Source of the DNA: Alphaproteobacteria bacterium
Lineage (GTDB): Bacteria > Pseudomonadota > Alphaproteobacteria > Micavibrionales > UBA2020
Length of the DNA stretch: 5,134 bases
Direction: 5' to 3'
NCBI GenBank assembly: GCA_029266795.1
Contig: JAQSWE010000198.1
Coordinates: 1 to 5,134, forward strand
The notes below the pieces were generated by a model, which did no database searches, was not told the origin of the DNA, and saw only the letters and a list, made by a program, of their open reading frames with translations. Positions 1-5,134 of the stretch are shown here, piece by piece (the first letter of the stretch is position 1; each line of letters begins with the position of its first letter). Both the position numbers and the translations under genes were made by a program.

Positions 1-189
1 GCCGCGCGCATCGGGCGGGGGGGCGACGATGCCGCCATAGGTCTCGTCGGTTTTTTCAGCCGAGGGGGTCTTTGTGTTGTCGGGGATCAGGCCGGTATAG
101 CCTTGCGCATAGACTTGTGCGGACAGGGCGATACCCAGCGCAGCTGCGGCCAGCAGGGTCAGGCGGAATTTGTTCGGGAATTTTTGCAC
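1..189 (-). CDS. Small exported protein of unknown function, 5' part only
   Basis: The frame is open from a GTG at 189-187 to the left edge, giving the first 63 residues; the C-terminus lies outside the window. The N-terminus is a textbook Sec signal peptide: a basic n-region (QKFPNKFR), a hydrophobic core (LTLLAAAALGIALSA) and a likely signal peptidase I site after residue 28 (VYA, then QGY). The mature part seen is polar and Pro-rich, with YGGIVAPPPD near residues 51-60. No lipobox cysteine is present, so a periplasmic or secreted product is inferred rather than a lipoprotein. The GTG is preferred because GGAG lies 11 nt upstream (204-201) and the likely transcript starts near 251. An in-frame ATG at 252-250 would add 21 residues ahead of the signal peptide and sit on the transcription start. 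The family is not recognised. Confidence 0.75.
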   Translation of the reverse strand, partial: MQKFPNKFRLTLLAAAALGIALSAQVYAQGYTGLIPDNTKTPSAEKTDETYGGIVAPPPDARG

Positions 190-243
190 GGGGGCCAACA
201 CTCCAAATGAATCGGCACGGCTTTCCAACGGGAAAACGCGCCT

Positions 244-272
244 TTGCACCATTGCCTATTATATCATATCTT
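244..272 (+). promoter_or_regulatory. Possible promoter for the amidase operon
   Basis: TTGCAC (244-249) and TATCTT (267-272) are separated by 17 nt and face the amidase gene, predicting a start near 279 and a leader of about 53 nt. The -10 matches the consensus only moderately. The elements overlap the opposite-strand TATAAT at 263-258, so the two divergent promoters would compete for the same DNA if both are real. Confidence 0.3.
258..266 (-). promoter_or_regulatory. Extended -10 promoter for the exported-protein gene
   Basis: Read on the minus strand, the sequence is TG-A-TATAAT: a consensus -10 hexamer (263-258) with the TGn extension (266-265). No good -35 is present at 17 nt, which fits an extended -10 promoter; a TTGAGT lies 21 nt upstream. 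The predicted start is near 251, giving a leader of about 60 nt to the GTG at 189. This is a sequence-based prediction only. Confidence 0.55.
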
Positions 273-331
273 GTTCCAAACATAACTCAATCCGGCTCCA
301 CTAGACATAAACAATTGAAAGCATTGATAAA

Positions 332-1738
332 ATGACAAGCGACCTGCTGCATCTGACCGTGCCGGAAATCCTCTCGCTCTATGAAAAGAAAAAACTGTCG
401 CCGGTCGAGGTCACACAAAGCTGCCTCAAGCAAATCCTGAAATATAACCCTGTCCTCAACGCACTCTGCCAGATGGATGAAAGCATCGCCCTGCATCAGG
501 CGAAAACTTCCGAAAAACGCTGGATGAAGGGCGCGCAGAAAGGGATGTTCGACGGCATCCCCGTGACCGTGAAGGACAGCTTCAACGTGAAGGGCTGGCC
601 GAGCCGTCAGGGATCATTGACGACGACCAATCTGCCGCAGCGCGACGACAGCCCCGCCGTGACGCTGCTCCGCGATGCCGGCGGCATCGTGATGGGTAAA
701 ACAACAATGCCGGAATTCGGCGTGAAGGGCGTGACGGATAGTCCGCTCACCGGCGTCACGCGCAACCCGTGGAACCCGCGCAAGACCTGCGGCGGATCAT
801 CGGGCGGTGCGGCGGTGGCGGCGGCGACGGGCATGGGTTTTTTCAACCTGGGATCTGATGCCGGCGGATCGATCCGCATTCCGGCTAGCTTCACCGGCGT
901 GTTCGGATTTAAACCCAGCCCGGGTTTGATCCCCGCCTATCCGCCCGGACTGTTTTCGACGCTGTGGTCGGCGGGGCCGCTGACGCGCAGTGCAACCGAT
1001 GCCGCCGTCGCGCTGGACGCGCTCTGCCGCAACGATGCGCGCGACTGGCATGCGCTGCCGCTGCCGGCACAGAATTTTGTGAAGACCATGAATGCACCGC
1101 TGCCGAAATTGCGCATTGCAGTGGCATCTTCCATCAACGGTATCGCAGCCACGCCGGAAGTGCGCGAGGTGTTCGCGCAGAAAATCGCCGTCTTAAAAAA
1201 ATTCGGCATCGTCGAGGAAGTGAAGCTCGATGTGCCCGGGCTGATCGAGGTGTTCAACACGCATTGGATGGCGGTTGCCAGTTACACCGTCGCCGAATTC
1301 CCGTCGAAACAGCGCAAATTGCTCGACCCGCGTTTCCAGCACTGGGCGAAGCGCGGCGACGGACTGACGCTGAAGGAATATCTGCAGGCCGAACGCGACC
1401 GCATGGATATCGGCGCGTATTTCAAGGAATTGCTGACGTCATACGATTTGCTGGTGACGCCCGCAACGCCCATGGCGGCGTTTGATACGGGCATCAATAT
1501 GCCGAATGACGCCAAGGGCAAACCGTGGGAAGACTGGACGCCCTTCACCTATCCCGCCAACCTCGCGAAATTGCCGTCGGCGTCGCTGCCGATGGGCCTC
1601 ACCAAATCCGGCCTGCCCGCAGGCATGATGGTGACGGCAGGATATCTGCGCGACGCGCTGCTGCTGCAGGCCTGCAAGAAGATTGAAGAAGAATTGGCGT
1701 TTACGCCGTGGCTCGCGACGCAAAAGGTGGCCGCATGA
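332..1738 (+). CDS. Amidase-signature family amidase
   Basis: This 468-residue protein is a complete amidase-signature hydrolase, a family that cleaves C-N amide bonds. The Ser-cisSer-Lys triad is visible: Lys81 in VTVKDSF, cis-Ser156 in CGGSSGG (153-159) and nucleophile Ser180 in GSDAGGSIRIP (174-184). The 24-residue spacing between the two serines is the family spacing. The C-terminal half has YDLLVTPATP (371-380) and a PSASLP loop, also typical. No signal peptide is seen, so it is probably cytoplasmic. GatA of the Glu-tRNA(Gln) amidotransferase is related, but no gatB or gatC is adjacent and the C-terminal half does not look like GatA, so a free-standing amidase of unknown substrate is more likely. 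ATG 332 is the only common start after an in-frame TAA at 308-310; the ribosome binding site is weak. The gene overlaps the next as ATGA. Confidence 0.92.
   Translation: MTSDLLHLTVPEILSLYEKKKLSPVEVTQSCLKQILKYNPVLNALCQMDESIALHQAKTSEKRWMKGAQKGMFDGIPVTVKDSFNVKGWPSRQGSLTTTNLPQRDDSPAVTLLRDAGGIVMGKTTMPEFGVKGVTDSPLTGVTRNPWNPRKTCGGSSGGAAVAAATGMGFFNLGSDAGGSIRIPASFTGVFGFKPSPGLIPAYPPGLFSTLWSAGPLTRSATDAAVALDALCRNDARDWHALPLPAQNFVKTMNAPLPKLRIAVASSINGIAATPEVREVFAQKIAVLKKFGIVEEVKLDVPGLIEVFNTHWMAVASYTVAEFPSKQRKLLDPRFQHWAKRGDGLTLKEYLQAERDRMDIGAYFKELLTSYDLLVTPATPMAAFDTGINMPNDAKGKPWEDWTPFTYPANLAKLPSASLPMGLTKSGLPAGMMVTAGYLRDALLLQACKKIEEELAFTPWLATQKVAA
1724..1738 (+). promoter_or_regulatory. Ribosome binding site and ATGA stop/start overlap
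   Basis: AAGGTGG (1724-1730) lies 4 nt before the ATG at 1735 and inside the end of the amidase gene. The ATG shares bases with the amidase TGA (1736-1738). This decides the DapB-like start over an in-frame GTG at 1708, which would add nine residues ahead of the first beta strand of the Rossmann fold. The arrangement implies translational coupling. Confidence 0.75.
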
Positions 1739-2514
1739 TCCGCGTTTGCGTCGCTGGCGCAACGGGCTGGACGGGCAGTGCGGTGGCGCAGGCGGTTATG
1801 CAGTCAAAGGATATGCAACTGGTCGCCGCCATCGCACGAAAATCCGCCGGTGAAAAACTGGCGGGCAGCGATGTGACGATTGTGGCAACGCTCGACGAAG
1901 CACTCGCCGCGAAACCCGATGTGCTGGTCGATTATACCCGCGCGGATTCGGTAAAGGCGCGGGTGCTGGCGGCACTTTCACAAAAAATCCATGTCGTCAT
2001 CGGCGCGTCGGGATTGTCGGCGGATGATTATGCCGATATCGAGAAGTGCGCGCTGGAAAGCGGCGTTGGCGTGATCGCCGCGGGAAATTTCTCCGTCACC
2101 GCCGCGCTCGCCAAACGCTGCGCCCTGCTGGCGGCGGAACATGTGCCGTCATGGGAAATCGTCGACTACGCGGATTCGCAAAAAATAGACGCCCCCAGCG
2201 GCACGACGCGCGAATTGGCGGAATCTCTCGCCAAGGTCGCGGCGAACAAACTGGATATTCCCGTCTCTGATACAGTCGGTCACCGCGACGCGCGCGGCGC
2301 GACCATCGGCAGCACGCAGGTGCATTCGCTGCGCCTGCCGGGATTCAATCTCTCATTCGAAACAATCTTCGGCCTACCGGGCGAACGCCTCTCCATCCGC
2401 CACGACGCGGGCGGCGACGCCGATCCATACGTCTTCGGCACGCTGCTCGCCATCCGCCGCGTGGTGAAAGTGAACGGCCTCGTGCGCGGGATGGACAAGC
2501 TGCTGTTCGGATAA
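1735..2514 (+). CDS. DapB-family (dihydrodipicolinate reductase-like) oxidoreductase with altered active site
   Basis: The 259 residues match the length and order of DapB, the NAD(P)H-dependent reductase of lysine/diaminopimelate synthesis. An N-terminal Rossmann fold opens with IRVCVAGATGWTG (2-14); DYTRADS (67-73), VVIGASGL (87-94) and AAGNFSV (115-121) match the cofactor-domain blocks. The C-terminal domain has QKIDAPSGTT (149-158), VHSLRLPGF (196-204), GERLSIRHDAGG (216-227) and a typical end. Two departures stand out. Where DapB normally has HHRxK before DAPSGT, this protein reads ADSQK (146-150): the lysine remains but both histidines and the arginine are gone. The GRMG arginine of the glycine-rich loop is also replaced (GWTG). 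Fold and family are clear; dihydrodipicolinate reductase activity is doubtful. It is coupled to the upstream amidase, which is not a usual dap gene neighbour. A paralog acting on another substrate is plausible, so no dapB symbol is given. Confidence 0.82.
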   Translation: MIRVCVAGATGWTGSAVAQAVMQSKDMQLVAAIARKSAGEKLAGSDVTIVATLDEALAAKPDVLVDYTRADSVKARVLAALSQKIHVVIGASGLSADDYADIEKCALESGVGVIAAGNFSVTAALAKRCALLAAEHVPSWEIVDYADSQKIDAPSGTTRELAESLAKVAANKLDIPVSDTVGHRDARGATIGSTQVHSLRLPGFNLSFETIFGLPGERLSIRHDAGGDADPYVFGTLLAIRRVVKVNGLVRGMDKLLFG

Positions 2515-2516
2515 AA

Positions 2517-2544
2517 AAAGAGGGGCAGTTGCCTGCCCCTCTTT
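2517..2544. terminator. Bidirectional intrinsic terminator between convergent genes
   Basis: A perfect 12-bp inverted repeat (arms 2517-2528 and 2533-2544, core GAGGGGCAG) encloses a 4-nt loop. It begins two bases after the DapB-like stop and ends 18 bases past the aminotransferase stop. Transcripts from the right (minus strand) meet a run of seven T after the stem, a strong Rho-independent terminator. Plus-strand transcripts meet the weaker CTTTCTTC tract. It therefore serves both convergent genes, probably more efficiently for the aminotransferase. Confidence 0.9.
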
Positions 2545-2562
2545 CTTCAAAACACTTATCGC

Positions 2563-3930
2563 TTATTTCGTGCTTTCGATCGCCTTGCGCAGTTTTGTGA
2601 CGATCTGCTCGATATGGCTTTCTTTCACGATCAGCGGCGGGCTCATGGCGATGACGTTGCCGGTGAAGCGGCAGACGACGTCGTGTTCCCAATACATCTT
2701 GTCGAAGATTTCCCAGGCGCGGCTCATTTCTTCGGGCGGCTTGCGCGTGGTGCCGGGATCGATCTCGACCGCGCCCATCAACCCGATGTTGCGGATGTCG
2801 ATCACGTTCTGCGTGCCTTTCAGGCTGTGCAGCGCGTCTTCCCAGACCTTTGCCATCTTGACCGAATTTTCAAACAGGCCTTCTTCCTTATAAACTTCCT
2901 GCGTCGCAAGCGCAGCCGCGCAGGCGAGCGGGTGGCCGGAATAGGTGTAGCCGTGCAGGAACTCGACGCCGAACTCGCCGCCCTGCATGAACGCATCGTA
3001 AATGTTCTTGCGGCAGAAGGTCGCGCCCATCGGCACGGTGCCGCTGTTGATGCCTTTTGCGGAGGTGATCATGTCGGGCAGCACGTTGAAGGCTTCCGAC
3101 GCGGTCGCCTTGCCGAGGCGGCCCCAGCCGGTGATGACTTCGTCGAAAATCAGCAATACGTCGTATTTGTCGCAGATGGCGCGCAGACGCTCGAGGTATC
3201 CCTTCGGCGGCACCAGCACGCCGGTCGAACCCGCGACGGGCTCCACGATCACGGCCGCGACGTTGTCGGCGTCATGCAGCTGGATAACGGCTTCAAGGTT
3301 GTTGGCGAATTCGATGCCGCGGTTTTCGGGCAGGCCTTTTGAAAAGGCATTCGAATTGATGTCATGCGTATGGCAGATCCAGTCCACATTCGGCATCATC
3401 GCGCCCGCAAACACCTTGCGGTTGGCGGGAATGCCGCCCAGCGTGGTGCCGCAGATGTTGACGCCGTGATAGGCGCGCTCGCGGGCGATGATTTTGGTCT
3501 TGGACGCCTTGCCGCGCATGCGCCAATAGGCCATGGCAATTTTGACGGCGGTATCGACCGATTCAGAACCCGAGTTCGAGAAGAACACATGGTCGATATC
3601 GCCCGGCATTTCAGCGACGAGGCGCGATGCTGCCTGAAAGGCGATCGGGTGCGCGAAGGCGAAGTTGGGCGCGTAATCCAGCTCGCCCGCCTGCTTGCGG
3701 ATGGCCTCGACGATTTTCGGATGGCCGTGGCCGGCATTCACGCACCACAGACCGGCGGAGGCGTCGATCAGCTCGCGCCCGTCATCGGAATAGTAATACA
3801 TGCCTTTCGCGCCGGTCAGCATGCGCGGCTTTTTCTTGAAGGCGCGCTGGGGCGTATAGGGCATGAAATGGGCTTCAAGGTCGTTCGGTTTCAGGCCGGC
3901 GGCGGGTGCGGGCTTCACAGCGGAGGTCAT
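2563..3930 (-). CDS. Omega-amino acid:pyruvate (beta-alanine:pyruvate-type) class III aminotransferase
   Basis: A full-length 455-residue fold-type I, class III PLP aminotransferase. PLP-binding landmarks are all visible: phosphate-binding SGSES (120-124), AYHG (153-156), Asp263 in IFDEVITGWGR, Schiff-base Lys292 in SAKGINSG, and Thr329 in HGYTYSGHP. The N-terminal pattern LEAHFMPYTPQRAF (18-31), GLWCVNAGHGH (60-70) and LDYAPNF resembles omega-amino acid:pyruvate aminotransferases, and Arg421 in VVCRFTGN sits where those enzymes have a substrate-carboxylate arginine. The likely reaction moves an amino group from beta-alanine or another omega-amino acid or amine to pyruvate, giving alanine. 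Exact substrate is inferred; 4-aminobutyrate or polyamine transaminases are alternatives. The protein is cytoplasmic. ATG 3930 is the first start after an in-frame TAA at 3936-3934, and AAGGA lies 10 nt upstream. It is convergent with the DapB-like gene and divergent from the rhomboid gene. Confidence 0.9.
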   Translation of the reverse strand: MTSAVKPAPAAGLKPNDLEAHFMPYTPQRAFKKKPRMLTGAKGMYYYSDDGRELIDASAGLWCVNAGHGHPKIVEAIRKQAGELDYAPNFAFAHPIAFQAASRLVAEMPGDIDHVFFSNSGSESVDTAVKIAMAYWRMRGKASKTKIIARERAYHGVNICGTTLGGIPANRKVFAGAMMPNVDWICHTHDINSNAFSKGLPENRGIEFANNLEAVIQLHDADNVAAVIVEPVAGSTGVLVPPKGYLERLRAICDKYDVLLIFDEVITGWGRLGKATASEAFNVLPDMITSAKGINSGTVPMGATFCRKNIYDAFMQGGEFGVEFLHGYTYSGHPLACAAALATQEVYKEEGLFENSVKMAKVWEDALHSLKGTQNVIDIRNIGLMGAVEIDPGTTRKPPEEMSRAWEIFDKMYWEHDVVCRFTGNVIAMSPPLIVKESHIEQIVTKLRKAIESTK

Positions 3931-3959
3931 GGTTTACATATCCTTGTCTTTAGACTCGT

Positions 3960-3988
3960 TTGCATTCGATTTCTGCCCAGAGCATACT
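3960..3988 (+). promoter_or_regulatory. Possible promoter for the rhomboid gene
   Basis: TTGCAT (3960-3965) and CATACT (3983-3988) are separated by 17 nt and predict a start near 3995, about 34 nt before the ATG at 4029. This also argues against the in-frame upstream TTG at 3960 as the start codon. The matches are moderate and the call is a prediction. Confidence 0.35.
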
Positions 3989-4010
3989 CGCCCCCACGAG
4001 ACAAAGGCAA
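3981..4010 (-). promoter_or_regulatory. Possible promoter for the aminotransferase
   Basis: On the minus strand TTGCCT (4010-4005) and TATGCT (3986-3981) are 18 nt apart, predicting a start near 3974 and a leader of about 43 nt. Both hexamers match consensus only partly. Its -10 overlaps the candidate -10 of the divergent rhomboid promoter. Confidence 0.35.
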
Positions 4011-4028
4011 CCCCAGCGGGTAACTGTT

Positions 4029-4817
4029 ATGGCAAATATGAACGGCAGCGGAAACCACCACGATGACGGGGAAAACGACCCGAAAATCGCCCGTTTCCCC
4101 ACGCCCGCCGAACGCGCCGAGATCGAGCGCATGAAAAAGGGCATGGAAGAAGCCCGCCGCAAGGCCGACCAGCCGGCATCGGAGCCGATCCTCAATATCC
4201 CGCCCGCGACCAAATACCTCTCCGGCCTGCTGATCGTCATCCATGTCATCATGGAGTTCCTGCCGCTGGAGTTGAAGGAAAAGGCGCTGCAATTCGGCGC
4301 CTTCCTGCCCCAGATCTATTTCACCGATATGCCGCTGGCGGATGCCGACAAGGCCTCCGCCGTCATCGGCCCGTTTGCCCATATGCTGCTGCATGGTGGC
4401 TGGCTGCATCTGGCCATGAACGTTTTCACCCTGATGGCCTTCGGCGCGGGGCTGGAGAAAGAAATCGGCAGGAAAAAGTTTTTGCTGATTTTCGTGCTGA
4501 CGGGTCTCGCGGGCGCGTTTACGCATCTGGCCTATATCGCCTGGTTCCACCCGAATGATTTGTCGCCGCTCGTTGGCGCATCGGGCGGCATCAGCGGCCT
4601 CTTCGGCGGCGTGCTGATGATGGCGCATGGGCGCGGGCTGATGGGCAACGGTTATTCGAAACTGCTGCCCTTTATCGGCATCTGGATTTTGATCTCGCTG
4701 TTCTTCGGCATCTTCGGCATGCCCGGCACGGGCGCGGCGATTGCCTGGACGACGCATATCGGCGGGTTTATCGCGGGACTGCTGCTCTATCGCCCGATCG
4801 CAAAGATGAACATCTGA
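4029..4817 (+). CDS. Rhomboid family intramembrane serine protease
   Basis: A 262-residue membrane protein with the complete rhomboid (MEROPS S54) active site: HGGWLHLAMN (122-131), whose H127-xxx-N131 matches the oxyanion-stabilising pair of GlpG; nucleophile Ser185 in GASGGISG (183-190); and the partner His243 in TTHIGGFIAG (241-250). Six membrane segments can be drawn near 62-80, 116-142, 149-172, 179-199, 212-231 and 238-254, the six-helix core of bacterial rhomboids. It is expected to cut membrane-protein substrates within the inner membrane; the substrate is unknown. About 60 polar residues precede the first helix, including a charged, probably helical stretch at 25-47, likely cytosolic. 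An in-frame TTG at 3960 would add 23 residues but overlaps the predicted promoter, so ATG 4029 is preferred; its ribosome binding site is weak. The gene ends with tandem stops TGA TAA. Confidence 0.93.
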   Translation: MANMNGSGNHHDDGENDPKIARFPTPAERAEIERMKKGMEEARRKADQPASEPILNIPPATKYLSGLLIVIHVIMEFLPLELKEKALQFGAFLPQIYFTDMPLADADKASAVIGPFAHMLLHGGWLHLAMNVFTLMAFGAGLEKEIGRKKFLLIFVLTGLAGAFTHLAYIAWFHPNDLSPLVGASGGISGLFGGVLMMAHGRGLMGNGYSKLLPFIGIWILISLFFGIFGMPGTGAAIAWTTHIGGFIAGLLLYRPIAKMNI

Positions 4818-4820
4818 TAA

Positions 4821-4867
4821 GATTGTGCCGTTGCCGATGCGCGGCCACCAGATTTTGTGGCACGATT
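4821..4867 (+). other. Overlapping alternative hairpins after the rhomboid stop
   Basis: A 9-bp stem including two G-U pairs can form between 4821-4829 and 4859-4867 (core GTGCC/GGCAC). A second 5-bp hairpin, GCCAC/GTGGC (4844-4848 and 4857-4861), shares bases 4859-4861 with the first, so both cannot form fully at once. No T-run follows directly, so this is at best a weak terminator or a 3'-end stabilising structure. Confidence 0.3.
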
Positions 4868-4910
4868 CTATTCATGCTTTTCTTCGCAATAAAATTCTGC
4901 CGATAGACTC

Positions 4911-4937
4911 TTGAGCGCGGCTGCCAACCGCTATAAA
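4911..4937 (+). promoter_or_regulatory. Probable promoter of the 54-aa ORF
   Basis: TTGAGC (4911-4916) and TATAAA (4932-4937) are 15 nt apart; shifted one base as CTTGAG the spacing is 16. The predicted start is near 4944, giving a leader of about 26 nt that carries the AGGGGAG ribosome binding site. The short spacer makes strength uncertain. Confidence 0.45.
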
Positions 4938-4946
4938 TTCGCGCTC
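4913..4946. repeat. Inverted repeat enclosing the -10 box, candidate operator
   Basis: GAGCGCG (4913-4919) is repeated as its exact reverse complement CGCGCTC at 4940-4946, 20 nt apart. A second, nested repeat GCGG/CCGC (4917-4920 and 4928-4931) lies inside it. The outer arms overlap the -35 and the predicted transcription start and bracket the -10. A regulator site is possible, but this is inferred from symmetry alone. Confidence 0.35.
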
Positions 4947-4969
4947 GGAGTTTAGGGGAGTTTTTTCAC

Positions 4970-5134
4970 ATGCGACAGATGCCAACCAATCCCGCCACCA
5001 TCGCGGTGCTGGAACAATTGCAGGAACAGATGCGCGATGTCTGCCATCCGCATCAATACGACGAATTCTACCGCGTGACGACGGAGCGCGGCTTCACCAA
5101 GATCACCATTCCGAAAACGAAGACCGCCGCGTAA
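4970..5134 (+). CDS. Small hypothetical protein, 54 aa
   Basis: A complete short ORF runs from ATG 4970 to the TAA on the last base of the window. Support for it being real comes from a strong ribosome binding site AGGGGAG (4954-4960) 9 nt upstream, a plausible promoter, and GC-rich third positions like the neighbouring genes. The protein is soluble, with no signal peptide or membrane segment. Residues 8-24 look helical (ATIAVLEQLQEQMRDV), followed by CHPHQYDEFYRV (25-36) and a basic, beta-prone tail (FTKITIPKTK). One Cys and two His lie close together (C25, H26, H28), too few to claim a metal site. The family is not recognised and no function is proposed. An internal Met at codon 4 is a less likely start. 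Confidence 0.65.
   Translation: MRQMPTNPATIAVLEQLQEQMRDVCHPHQYDEFYRVTTERGFTKITIPKTKTAA

Noticed and set aside
72..335. A plus-strand frame across the left region into the amidase start.
   Set aside because: It overlaps the minus-strand signal-peptide gene and both divergent promoters, and has no ribosome binding site or recognisable content.
964..1485. A 173-codon plus-strand frame within the amidase gene.
   Set aside because: It lies out of frame inside an intact amidase and has an Arg/Ala/Gly-rich shadow composition.
332..1738. The amidase as GatA, subunit A of the Glu-tRNA(Gln) amidotransferase.
   Set aside because: The triad is shared by the whole family. There is no gatC or gatB next to it, and the C-terminal half does not show GatA-like features.
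2155..2208. A sequencing error or frameshift as the cause of the missing HHR in the DapB-like protein.
   Set aside because: The reading frame is continuous, with recognisable DapB blocks directly before and after, so the change is by substitution rather than a local frame slip.
2614..4023. Several plus-strand open frames across the aminotransferase region.
   Set aside because: They are antisense to a full-length aminotransferase with all PLP motifs and show low-complexity His/Arg/Gly composition without family features.
3927..4757. A long open frame antisense to the rhomboid gene.
   Set aside because: It is rich in Arg, Gln, His and Asp with no recognisable domain, and lies opposite a gene with complete rhomboid motifs. 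It is a by-product of GC-rich codon use.
4821..4867. The post-rhomboid hairpins as a riboswitch or small RNA.
   Set aside because: There is no recognisable riboswitch core, promoter or T-run, and the structures follow rather than precede a gene.

Overview
The window reads as a compact stretch of chromosome from a fairly GC-rich alphaproteobacterium. This placement rests on base composition, codon use and overall protein style; no rRNA or marker gene is present, so treat it as tentative. Nothing suggests a mobile element, phage or CRISPR array.

Layout from left to right: (1) the 5' part of a minus-strand gene for a small exported protein with a clear signal peptide, cut by the left edge; (2) a short divergent promoter region with a near-perfect extended -10 for that gene; (3) a plus-strand two-gene operon, an amidase-signature amidase whose stop overlaps the start (ATGA) of a DapB-family reductase; (4) a perfect 12-bp hairpin terminator shared by convergent genes; (5) a minus-strand class III PLP aminotransferase of the omega-amino acid:pyruvate (beta-alanine:pyruvate) type; (6) a 98-bp divergent promoter region; (7) a plus-strand rhomboid intramembrane serine protease with all active-site motifs; (8) a 152-bp gap with a palindrome-bearing promoter; (9) a complete 54-residue unknown ORF with a strong ribosome binding site, ending on the last base of the window.

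How the genes relate: only the amidase and the DapB-like gene are clearly co-expressed, by translational coupling. The aminotransferase, rhomboid and 54-aa ORF appear to be separate units. The most unusual point is the DapB-like protein. It keeps the lysine and APSGT substrate motif of dihydrodipicolinate reductases but has lost the paired catalytic histidines and the GRMG arginine, which suggests a diverged paralog rather than the ordinary lysine-pathway enzyme. I see no convincing evidence for a wholly new multi-gene system in this window.
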